Assembly (NCBI RefSeq): GCF_002294985.1 | Contig: NZ_NSGE01000012.1 | Coordinates: 62,001 to 126,000, forward strand | Length of the DNA stretch: 64,000 nucleotides | Reading direction: 5' to 3' | DNA from: Mesorhizobium sp. WSM3862 | GTDB lineage: Bacteria > Pseudomonadota > Alphaproteobacteria > Rhizobiales > Rhizobiaceae | Shown here: one piece after another, positions 24,793-31,372 of the stretch | Layout: every line of letters starts with the position of its first letter | Numbering within the stretch: the first letter of the stretch is position 1 | Program-made: the position numbers and the translations under genes | The notes under the pieces: generated by a model | The model's database searches: none | What the model was told of the DNA's origin: nothing | Seen by the model: the letters and a program-made list of their open reading frames with translations, nothing else

Positions 24793-24879
24793 CTGGTCCA
24801 CTGAACTTGTAGGTCGATACCCTTCATGTGCGAAGCAGCACCGCGAAGGCGGCTTGACGGCTGAAAACCCAAACAGGTA

Positions 24880-25010
24880 CACCCGCCACCCGGGGGAGTG
24901 TATGGCGGGTACCTGACCTCTCTCCGCCGACGACTGAAGGATTCCGCCGGCTCTACCAAATGTCGGAACGGGCTTAATGTTTCAGTACTGGGACCAATGC
25001 GTTTGGATGT
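24880..25010 (+). repeat. Structured repeat family, copy 2
   Basis: A stem of different sequence but same position (ACCCGCCA paired with TGGCGGGT) is followed by the shared tail: CCGGCTCTACCAAATG, then TTTCAGTACTGGGACCAATG. Retention of the stem with changed bases, relative to copies 1 and 3, points to a conserved RNA structure. Confidence 0.55.
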
Positions 25011-25526
25011 CCGACTTCCGTCCGGAGCGACAATGCTTTCAAATCATTGGTTCAACCAACCCGCACTAGACCTGGGAAGTGCTCGGACTGGTCTATGTTT
25101 TCATCAGCGCAATTCGATAGGCGCCTTTGTTCGCCACGCCATCCCAGATGAAGAACGCGGCAAGGGCGGCGACGATCAGCAGGATCGGTCGCATGGCTGG
25201 AATTCCCTCAAAGCTCCTCGTACGCGCGTGGCCTGATTATCCGCCTGTTCATCTATGTCTACAAGCAGTTGCTAACGTATTGCGAACTCGCCGGGCTCGC
25301 CGCCCCATAGCCCAGCCCCAAGCCCGACGAGTGCCGACCCGGGAGGGTACCGGCATCATCCTATTTGCAAGGCTGATGCCAGCATATTCCGTCCTGAAAT
25401 GAAACAGAGGGTGTGTCAGCGTGCGCAGGCTTGAACGATGGCAAAGCCTATGCCGATGACAACCGGTACGGAAACACTCCTCCTGCCCGAGACAAACGGA
25501 TCACCAAGAAAATGTTCCGCCATCGC

Positions 25527-25551
25527 GGAACACGTCGCATTCGAAGAGGTT
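25527..25551 (+). promoter_or_regulatory. EcfG-type promoter in front of candidate sRNA 3
   Basis: GGAAC (25527-25531), N17, GTT (25549-25551). Confidence 0.7.
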
Positions 25552-25558
25552 TGGGGCG

Positions 25559-25651
25559 CGGCGGCGCAATTCCCTCCCGATCTGCCGGGCGGAGCCTCCC
25601 ATTCTCCGCAGGCCCGCTCCCTGGCTCCCATCAGGGGCGGGCCTTTCTTTT
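25559..25651 (+). ncRNA. Candidate stress-induced small RNA 3
   Basis: About 93 nt. It ends in a terminator with stem AGGCCCGC...CCCTG / CAGGGGCGGGCCT (25610-25644, one bulge) and TTTCTTTT. The body carries CCCTCCC and GCCTCCC, two clear anti-Shine-Dalgarno-like motifs, and no ribosome site. Confidence 0.65.
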
Positions 25652-25772
25652 AGATCTCGCGGTAAGGGAACGCTCACGGGAGTTCCATATTGAATCAAAT
25701 TCGAGTTTCCCCATTGGGGTTCGCATGCGCACGCCTGCCGGCAGAGCCAGGCACGAATAGGAGTTCACCGCC

Positions 25773-25982
25773 ATGGCGATCCGCCAAAGAGCACTGGAAG
25801 CGGAAATTTTCGATCCGGAAGAGCTGGAATTTCTGGCCCGCGTCTTCGACCGGTTGAAATATGATGGCCAAACTACGGAGCAGCGCGAGGCGCTGGCCTC
25901 TCGCATCATCGCCAACTTCATGGCGGGTATTGTGGACGAGAATGAACTGGTTTCGCTATCCAGGCTACCTTTAGGTAGGTAA
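25773..25982 (+). CDS. Hypothetical protein, 69 aa
   Basis: The ATG has a modest GGAG site about 9 nt upstream. The sequence is helical and acidic-basic mixed: ALEAEIFDPEELEFLARVFD, then EQREALASRIIANFMAGIVD. The composition is typical of a real soluble protein. A terminator lies 170 nt downstream. No family recognised. Confidence 0.62.
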   Translation: MAIRQRALEAEIFDPEELEFLARVFDRLKYDGQTTEQREALASRIIANFMAGIVDENELVSLSRLPLGR

Positions 25983-26149
25983 CGGTCTGAACGGACTGGA
26001 CTGCCTGCCGCCCGCCCCTTGTGAATATTCGTCATTGTTGCCGCTGGGCTACAGCCCTTTGGGGGCGACTGTATTAGGAAACGCTTGTGCGGGGTTCCCG
26101 GAATCGGGCGGACCATCCGGGAAAGGGGCGCACAGTTTTGAGGGAAAAT

Positions 26150-26183
26150 GGCCCGTCGGCTTTGGTCGGCGGGCTTTTCTTTT
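26150..26183 (+). terminator. Intrinsic terminator
   Basis: 11-bp stem GGCCCGTCGGC (26150-26160) with GTCGGCGGGCT (26165-26175), loop TTTG, then TTTTCTTTT. It may end the transcript of the 69-aa gene or an unrecognised sRNA; no GGAAC promoter is seen within 150 nt upstream. Confidence 0.7.
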
Positions 26184-26326
26184 CTATGGCCTTGTCGTCG
26201 AGCAGCGCCGCTTTCCTCGTGCTTCGGCCCTTTCGTCGCTACTTCCGGACCTACATCTTTTTTAAATGACGGTCGGGTGCTGCCTCAGCCAGATCGGCGA
26301 GCCAACTTCAGCAAGGGGGATTCGCC

Positions 26327-26431
26327 ATGAAGCGCACTTATGAAAAGCCCGTCCTGGTCAGGCGTGACCGCCTGTCCGCCGTTACGGCCGTGATCGTCGT
26401 CTCGCTCGTGAACGGCGCGACGTCCCGATAA
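26327..26431 (+). CDS. RiPP-precursor-like 34-aa peptide
   Basis: 34 aa with a GGGGG ribosome site. The N-terminus MKRTYEKPVLVRRDRLSAVT carries the Y-x-x-P-x-L leader pattern and a Thr ten residues later, as in leaders recognised by lasso-type RiPP machinery. The hydrophobic C-terminal part ends LVNGATSR. Similar orphan peptides in rhizobia are annotated as putative RiPP precursors, as far as I recall. No B or C processing enzyme is in the window, and the core lacks the acidic residue needed for a lasso ring, so the product is unclear. Confidence 0.55.
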   Translation: MKRTYEKPVLVRRDRLSAVTAVIVVSLVNGATSR

Positions 26432-26434
26432 GGA

Positions 26435-26572
26435 CGATGCCCGTCACTCCAGGCAGGAAATGGCGGGCATCTCTCTAGCTGCGACCGACCAGGAAGGTGA
26501 CGCACTTCCTCACCGGCTCTATCAAATGATGCAGCGAGGCTTAGGTTTCAGCATGGGGACCAAAGCGTCAGC
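26435..26572 (+). repeat. Structured repeat family, copy 3
   Basis: Begins 4 nt after the RiPP-like stop. Stem GATGCCCG / CGGGCATC with a longer loop than copy 1, then GAAGGTGACGCACTTCCTC and a tail including TATCAAATGATGCAGCG and GGGGACCAAAGCG. Confidence 0.65.
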
Positions 26573-26601
26573 CTCTCGGACTTCTGTCGCATCGGCGGAA
26601 G

Positions 26602-26627
26602 GGAACATTCTGCCAATCGTCCCGGTT
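26602..26627 (+). promoter_or_regulatory. EcfG-type promoter (18-nt spacing), candidate sRNA 4
   Basis: GGAAC (26602-26606), 18 nt, GTT (26625-26627). Confidence 0.55.
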
Positions 26628-26634
26628 GGGTCGC

Positions 26635-26714
26635 GCGGCGTGTGTCTCCGGCAGAGGTTCACCGCGCCGCGCGGAGGCGTAGCCCGTTCGATCTCAGGCG
26701 AGCGGGCTCTCTTG
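26635..26714 (+). ncRNA. Candidate stress-induced small RNA 4
   Basis: About 80 nt. It ends at a 10-bp hairpin AGCCCGTTCG / CGAGCGGGCT (26681-26708) followed by a C/T-rich but interrupted tail, so termination is less certain than for candidates 1-3. The body has GTCTCCGG. Confidence 0.45.
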
Positions 26715-26722
26715 TCTGTCTT

Positions 26723-26747
26723 GGAACAATTCGGTGCCGCTGCAGTT
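26723..26747 (+). promoter_or_regulatory. EcfG-type promoter in front of candidate sRNA 5
   Basis: GGAAC (26723-26727), N17, GTT (26745-26747), immediately behind the terminator of candidate 4, giving a tandem arrangement. Confidence 0.65.
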
Positions 26748-26754
26748 CGCATTC

Positions 26755-26855
26755 TGGGTGCAGCTCCCGGCAAGAAGAGACGGTCGAGCGCGCCTTGGTC
26801 GGGTTGCCCCCGACGCAAAGAGCCCGCCCGCGGAGGAGGTGCGGCGGGCTCTTCT
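26755..26855 (+). ncRNA. Candidate stress-induced small RNA 5
   Basis: About 100 nt. It ends at stem AGAGCCCGCC (26819-26828) / GGCGGGCTCT (26843-26852) with a weak T tail. The body contains AGCTCCCGG and a second small hairpin (TCGGG...CCCGA). Confidence 0.45.
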
Positions 26856-26935
26856 GCTGATCCGGCCTGGCCGGCGGCTCGCCGGGGATAGCAGTAGTGA
26901 TTACTATCCGCAGGCCGACCGGGGTATAGTCTCCA

Positions 26936-27163
26936 ATGGCCGTTCGGATAGCGGTTGTCCTGGCGCTTCTCGCCGCCTTCGCCTACGGGTTTGCAAAACT
27001 CGTAGAGCGGTATGGCGGTGCGGGCAATGATCCCGCATCACCCTGCGGAAAGGTGCCAAGCGTCGATTGCCCGGACCCGAATGCGCCGCCTCCCTTTCCC
27101 AAGCCCGACCGGACGGAGCCTCAAAGGCAGTCCGGTTCGTCAAGCCTGAAGGCATATTTGTAA
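26936..27163 (+). CDS. Possible small membrane-anchored Pro-rich protein
   Basis: 75 aa. An N-terminal hydrophobic helix (AVRIAVVLALLAAFAYGFA) precedes a periplasmic-type tail with two Cys (CGKVPSVDC) and a Pro-rich segment (PDPNAPPPFPKPD). There is no good ribosome site, and its 3' end overlaps the antisense 70-aa gene at 27121, which is better supported. Treat as tentative. Confidence 0.4.
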   Translation: MAVRIAVVLALLAAFAYGFAKLVERYGGAGNDPASPCGKVPSVDCPDPNAPPPFPKPDRTEPQRQSGSSSLKAYL

Positions 27164-27333
27164 ATTGCGCGGTTTCCTTCATCGGTCACCCGCACCCAGA
27201 AATGTTCATCCCGTCTCGCCAGGACGTCTTTGCCGGTGACTTTCTGAGCAGCCTCCCAAGGGGCACGGGCATTGGCAACGTGATAAGCCACCACCTGGTC
27301 GCCAGCCATCTCTTCAACTCGGTATGTCTTCAT
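27121..27333 (-). CDS. Small stress protein, paralog of 28878-29111
   Basis: 70 aa. The pattern YRVEEMAGDQVVAYHVANA, then VTGKDVLARRDEHFWVRVTD and a closing aromatic strand (AIYKYAFRL) is shared with the 77-aa protein at 28878. It should form a small antiparallel beta sheet with one helix. An EcfG-type promoter lies 23 nt upstream. No named family recognised. Confidence 0.72.
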   Translation of the reverse strand: MKTYRVEEMAGDQVVAYHVANARAPWEAAQKVTGKDVLARRDEHFWVRVTDEGNRAIYKYAFRLDEPDCL

Positions 27334-27355
27334 GATCGCTCCAAGCAGCGACCCG

Positions 27356-27380
27356 AACTTGGAGCGAGGAGGGTTGTTCC
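27356..27380 (-). promoter_or_regulatory. EcfG-type promoter
   Basis: Minus-strand GGAAC (27380-27376), N17, GTT (27358-27356), facing the 70-aa gene. Confidence 0.75.
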
Positions 27381-27735
27381 GGGTCTTCCATTTTCGCTCG
27401 CCCATAGCGAGCGATTGCAGGGCAGCCTTGGGCGCCTCTAGGCGGGGCAGGTGGCCCGGTAGCCTTGGGTGGCTATGGGGGGCCACCGGGCCTTGGCCGG
27501 CAGGGGCTTAGGGAACACGATGCCGGCAAACGAGTATATGCGCATCTACTAATAAATCAAATTCAGCCAAAAGGCCGAGCTGGCCCTTGAAACGCCAACA
27601 TGGCGGCTGGACACTCCAAGCGCCGATCGACGCGGGCATGTGTGCCACGGCCGGCAGCCTCGACTGCCATCGTCAGAAAGCTCGATGGCCGGCGGTCCGC
27701 GACCGCTTCGGGCCAGAACATCAATCTGGCCCCAA

Positions 27736-28098
27736 TCAGCCCGCTTTGGAGAGCCGGTTGAAATTTGTTCGGACGCGGCGGCCGGCAGGTTTGAGTGCTG
27801 CGACCATGGACTCCTTCAGCGCACCGCCGCTTAGAAAAGACGGGCTCCGGCCGGATAGAACTTCAGGCCAAAACCTTAACGCCGATCGTAACATAACCAA
27901 TTGCGCAGCGGCCATGCCTTCGGCGAAAGCAAGCGCCTTCTCGTTGACCGCAAGCATGGCCTCAATCCCTTTCGGGGCACGGCTGCTTGCATCTAAAGCA
28001 ATCAGCGGAAGGCGCATGGCGACGACAGCGGGTGCCAACATCAGGTCTCCATAGAGCGAGAATGCATTTTGGGTGTGGCGCTTCTTGCGAGTTGACAT
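27736..28098 (-). CDS. Hypothetical helical protein, phasin-like in character
   Basis: 120 aa from the ATG at 28098 (GGGGGC purine run before it). It has hydrophobic helices (LMLAPAVVAMRLPLIAL) and an Ala/Met-rich helix (EGMAAAQLVMLRSALRFWPE), with a basic tail ending in RVRTNFNRL. The pattern resembles short phasin or polyhydroxyalkanoate-granule proteins, but this is a weak comparison. Confidence 0.55.
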   Translation of the reverse strand: MSTRKKRHTQNAFSLYGDLMLAPAVVAMRLPLIALDASSRAPKGIEAMLAVNEKALAFAEGMAAAQLVMLRSALRFWPEVLSGRSPSFLSGGALKESMVAALKPAGRRVRTNFNRLSKAG

Positions 28099-28244
28099 TT
28101 TGCCCCCGTCTGGACCCGGCTGTTCAGCCAATACGCACCAGTCCGGGGTTTGTTCCGGGAGATGGCGGCCTTCATGAGCCCGTCATAAGGTGCGCGTACA
28201 TTAGCGAGGCCGGATGTCCCATCATCGGCTCCTACAAAGTCTCC

Positions 28245-28271
28245 TGCCCGGTTTCGGCCGGGCATTCTTTT
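28245..28271 (+). terminator. Intrinsic terminator
   Basis: Stem TGCCCGG (28245-28251) / CCGGGCA (28258-28264), loop TTTCGG, tail TTCTTTT. No gene on this strand ends nearby, so it may close a further non-coding transcript. Confidence 0.6.
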
Positions 28272-28542
28272 AGCCTTCTTCCAGGTGAGAGTTCATGGAA
28301 CACAAGTCATCGCGCGACTTGCCCGGAACCTAACCCCGGAAGGACAAGAAACGTGAAACCCGAAATGCTGCCGCCGAAAACACTCGACAAGAAGCCGACT
28401 GGGATCGGGACAAGGTCGACGGCGAAGCTTAGAGCATTGGAATCGACAAGGACGAGCCTAGCGGTGAGAAGATCGAAAGAGGGATGAGGCTTCGGACCTC
28501 AGTCCGATCCATTTGACTCGAAGTCGACTTTTCTGGGTGTAT

Positions 28543-28573
28543 CCTCTACCCGTCGTGGCGTGTCGGGTAGAGG
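28543..28573 (+). promoter_or_regulatory. Leader hairpin covering the ribosome binding site, copy 2
   Basis: A perfect 10-bp stem, CCTCTACCCG (28543-28552) with CGGGTAGAGG (28564-28573), encloses an 11-nt loop that keeps the GTGGCGT core of copy 1. Relative to copy 1 one C-G pair became A-T and one T-T mismatch became T-A, so pairing is maintained. The 3' arm holds the GAGG ribosome site. Confidence 0.72.
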
Positions 28574-28581
28574 GTAAACGG

Positions 28582-28809
28582 ATGCGTGGAAGCAAGCGCA
28601 ATGCTGTCCCGCTCAAGAACGCGGGTTACGGTATAGTTGAACCTGCCGAGGTCAACATTCTGGCAAAGGCGGTGAGTGACTACTGCTCAAGTCACAAGAT
28701 CGAGCGCGTGGCTGAGCGCGAAGACGTCGCGGTCAAAGTCATGAGCCTTTTCGGGCGCGGCGTGATTGACCCCAACCAGCTATTGGCGGAACTTGAAAAG
28801 GTAGGCTAG
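28582..28809 (+). CDS. Duplicated 75-aa protein, copy 2
   Basis: 75 aa. It is about 85% identical to the protein at 23487, with the same MRGSxRNAVP start, the invariant AVSDYCSSHKIER block and the VAVKVMSLFGRG helix. Both copies have intact frames and leaders, arguing that both are used. Longer upstream frames cross the hairpin and are not real. Confidence 0.78.
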   Translation: MRGSKRNAVPLKNAGYGIVEPAEVNILAKAVSDYCSSHKIERVAEREDVAVKVMSLFGRGVIDPNQLLAELEKVG

Positions 28810-28877
28810 GCGAACCTGGCTCTACTGGGCGCGCCCGGCCGCCAAATCCTGTGTCACCATGATAGCGGCCGGGTCGC

Positions 28878-29111
28878 CTAGGAGGCTTCACCATTTTGCG
28901 ATGTCTGTGCCTCTCGCCGCTCTTCGACACCGAACTCGTGGACGCTGGAATTTCGTTCGTCAACGACGCGAAACCAGCGCTGGTGATCAGTTCGGGCAGA
29001 AATTTGGCCCCCGGTGACGGCTTTCACCGCGCTCATCGCGTCTGCAGCACGGGTAATGTGTCTTGCGAGGACAGTTTCACCCGCCATTTCTTCAACATGA
29101 AATTGGGGCAT
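28878..29111 (-). CDS. Small stress protein, paralog of 27121-27333
   Basis: 77 aa. It shares FHVEEMAGETVLARHITRA, then VTGGQISARTDHQRWFRVVD with the 70-aa paralog, and adds a polar tail (REAQTSQNGEAS). An EcfG-type promoter lies 22 nt upstream, as for the paralog. This suggests duplication of gene and promoter together or convergent regulation. Confidence 0.72.
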   Translation of the reverse strand: MPQFHVEEMAGETVLARHITRAADAMSAVKAVTGGQISARTDHQRWFRVVDERNSSVHEFGVEERREAQTSQNGEAS

Positions 29112-29132
29112 GCTCGGCTCCGTTTCTGGAGC

Positions 29133-29157
29133 AACCGTGCCCCGCCGGGAAGGTTCC
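29133..29157 (-). promoter_or_regulatory. EcfG-type promoter
   Basis: Minus-strand GGAAC (29157-29153), N17, GTT (29135-29133), facing the 77-aa gene. Confidence 0.78.
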
Positions 29158-29470
29158 AGCGTGACTCACGAAATCGTGACATCGAGCGTTATGAGCGGAG
29201 AATTCCGGTCATAGTCGCTTGGCTTACGTCTGGAATCGTTGGCGAGCATCCTTCATGAAATGCCGCGCAGGAGCGGTCCGATCGCATTTAGGCGGTGAAC
29301 ATCGAACAGATCGGAACCTCCCGCCCGCGGCGTCATTGACCTCTGCGGGCCGCGTCAGCCGGACCTGGTGGCAAAGAGAACAGGGTGGTTTTCCGGCTTC
29401 ACATCCCGGCCAACGAAAAGGCAGTCGAGCTCTTGTCCCACCCGGCCCGCTTCAGTTCGGTGTCGAGCGC

Positions 29471-30385
29471 ATGGCGGAAGACAGGAAATCAAGGACCGGC
29501 TGGCTTCAGGAGGCGTGGCTTCTGCTGAAAGAAAGCGTCAGCGGTTATATGGATGACAACGCGCTGAGCCATGGGGCGGCGATTGCCTTCTATGCCACCA
29601 CCTCTCTTGCGCCGATCCTTCTGATCGTCGTGGCGGTCGCAGGTCTCGTCGTCGGCAAGGACGCCGCCCAGCTCGCGCTCTCGGCCCAGATCTCGGGCGT
29701 GATGGGTCCGCAGAGCGCCGACCTCTTGAAGGCGACGATCGAGACCGCTTCGCGTCCCTGGTCCGGCGCGCTTGCCACCATTATCGGGCTGGTGACGCTC
29801 CTGATCACAGCCTCCGGCGTCTTTGGCGAGATGCAGCAGTCGCTGAATGAGATCTGGAAGGTCGAGCCAAGGGCCATGTCGCTCTCGCGTTTGGTGCGGG
29901 CGAGGGCGGCGAGCCTTGGTCTCGTCGCCGCGCTCGGCTTCATGCTGCTCGTGTCGCTCGCGGCGAGCACGGCCATCTCGCTGTTGGCCGATGTCATCAA
30001 CCAACACCTGCCGTTCGGCGAACTGATCGTGAGTTCGATCAACACGATCGTATCGTTCGCGTTGATCGCGCTGCTCTTCGCGGCGATTTACAAGGTCCTC
30101 CCGGACCGCAGTCTCAAATGGCGCGATGTCGCTGTCGGTGCGCTGGTCACCGCGCTTCTCTTCACCATCGGCAAGTCGCTGATCGGCTGGTACATCGGCA
30201 GCAGTTCGATCGCCACTTCCTATGGCGCCGCCGGCGCGCTGATGGTGGTGCTGCTATGGGTCTATTACTCGGCTCAAATCTTTCTGTTCGGCGCCGAAAT
30301 CACGCGCGCCTATTCGGTGAGCAGCGGAAGCCGGGCCGACCTCAGGCGGGTTATGAAGCCGGAGGTCGGAAAGACGGAGAGGTGA
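29471..30385 (+). CDS. YihY/BrkB-family membrane protein
   Basis: 304 aa from the ATG at 29471; a longer frame to 29219 is not protein-like. The family hallmark HGAAIAFYATTSLAPILLIV in the first membrane helix is intact. Six hydrophobic segments follow, with the conserved loop GEMQQSLNEIWKVEP and the final GAAGALMVVLLWVYYSAQIF. The family was once called ribonuclease BN but is a membrane protein of unknown transport or envelope role. A near-consensus GGAAC with ATT at the -10 position lies at 29284, too uncertain to list. Confidence 0.9.
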   Translation: MAEDRKSRTGWLQEAWLLLKESVSGYMDDNALSHGAAIAFYATTSLAPILLIVVAVAGLVVGKDAAQLALSAQISGVMGPQSADLLKATIETASRPWSGALATIIGLVTLLITASGVFGEMQQSLNEIWKVEPRAMSLSRLVRARAASLGLVAALGFMLLVSLAASTAISLLADVINQHLPFGELIVSSINTIVSFALIALLFAAIYKVLPDRSLKWRDVAVGALVTALLFTIGKSLIGWYIGSSSIATSYGAAGALMVVLLWVYYSAQIFLFGAEITRAYSVSSGSRADLRRVMKPEVGKTER

Positions 30386-30616
30386 CGGTCAAGCAACGCC
30401 GGAGAACGCAACACTGCGCGCGACCCTCTGCCTAAAGAGATCAGGCGTTGGGCCAGACAGCGTTGGCTTAGGCTGACAACCTGAGAGGGATCGTCGCCAC
30501 CTGTCGGTCCATCAGGACGTGATCAGGTTGCGAAGCCGCGATGAGGCCGCCGCAACCCAGTCACGCCCGGCGGGCGTCAACCGACGATCAAACAGACCCC
30601 GATGTCGTCGTTGTCA

Positions 30617-31054
30617 TCAATGGGCGGTTTGCGAATGAACACCGCCCGGCGCCGAAATGCCGCTCAAAGCCTCTCCAGCCTCCCGTGTCTCACCCTTTCT
30701 TGCGAGGTCTCCGAGGGAGATGATGCCAACGAGCCGTTTGTCTCGGTTCAGAACCGGGAGCCGGCGCACCTGCAAGTCTCCCATGTTAGCAAGAACATGA
30801 TCGACGTCTTCGTCATCGAAGCAATATCTTACCTCTTGGCTCATGACATCGCGCACCTTGGTATCGGGACCTTTGCCCAGCGCTATACCGCGGATGACCA
30901 TGTCCCGGTCGGTGATCATCCCCACCAGCCGGTCATTTTCACCGACAGGCACGACGCCGGCGTCGAGCTTGCCCATCATCAGTGCCACCTCGCGGATCGA
31001 CTGTTCGGGATTCGCGACGGCAACGTCCTTTGTCATGCAACTGCCGACCTTCAT
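30617..31054 (-). CDS. Two-CBS-domain protein
   Basis: 145 aa, a complete tandem CBS (Bateman) module. CBS1 begins MKVGSCMTKDVAVANPEQSI and contains VGMITDRDMVIRG. CBS2 has VRDVMSQEV and closes with LVGIISLGDLAR. Such stand-alone modules bind adenine nucleotides and sense energy or redox status. The ITDRDI-type signature is shared with the hypoxic-response-protein-like group. A GGAAC-type promoter with 18-nt spacing is 49 nt upstream. Confidence 0.9.
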   Translation of the reverse strand: MKVGSCMTKDVAVANPEQSIREVALMMGKLDAGVVPVGENDRLVGMITDRDMVIRGIALGKGPDTKVRDVMSQEVRYCFDDEDVDHVLANMGDLQVRRLPVLNRDKRLVGIISLGDLARKGETREAGEALSGISAPGGVHSQTAH

Positions 31055-31102
31055 GGCTCTCTCCCTTTGTTGCGGAGCCCACCGCCGAACCTGAACTGAG
31101 AA

Positions 31103-31128
31103 AACAAATGCTTGGCGCTATTGGTTCC
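31103..31128 (-). promoter_or_regulatory. EcfG-type promoter (18-nt spacing)
   Basis: Minus-strand GGAAC (31128-31124), 18 nt, GTT (31105-31103), facing the CBS-domain gene. Confidence 0.6.
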
Positions 31129-31372
31129 TTCAAATCTCGCGCGGCGGAAGGGCATGGAAATGTTCCGCCGTGGGGCTCGAATGACAGCCGGACAGGCGAC
31201 CGGTCCTTGCGGAGGCCCGAGGGAAGCAGGCCGGCACCCCATCGCCCCATGTTCGGCCGAGACCCGTTCGTGCTGTTGCCGATCCGGCGATCGTTGCGTG
31301 CGCCGCCCATGGAACAGAGTCCTGCCTTCGCCCATTGTGTTATGGGCCGGGGGGCGACCCGATAGGGGTGCC

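Larger units (their letters stand above)
24371..25772. other. Gene-poor stretch holding two candidate sRNAs and a repeat
   Basis: About 1.4 kb with no credible protein gene. It contains candidate sRNA 2 (24696-24792), repeat copy 2 (24880-25010) and candidate sRNA 3 (25559-25651). Open frames here lack ribosome sites and have biased composition. Confidence 0.6.
28493..28809 (+). repeat. Duplicated segment, copy 2
   Basis: Second copy of the leader-plus-gene unit at 23399-23714, same orientation. Identity starts abruptly at GGACCTCAGTCCGATCC and ends with the coding region. Confidence 0.85.

Noticed and set aside
27446..27490. GC-rich inverted repeat GGCCCGGT...ACCGGGCC
   Set aside because: Imperfect stem with a long interior and no T-run or associated gene; could be chance in GC-rich DNA.
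28293..28445. Degenerate ORF starting ATGGAACACAAGTC with two in-frame stops
   Set aside because: The frame between stops reads like a polar small protein, but two stops and no clear homolog make it too weak to call even as a pseudogene.
23399..28809. Repeated elements as a CRISPR array or composite transposon
   Set aside because: Copies are long, few, unequally spaced and gene-bearing; no cas genes, transposase or terminal inverted repeats are visible.
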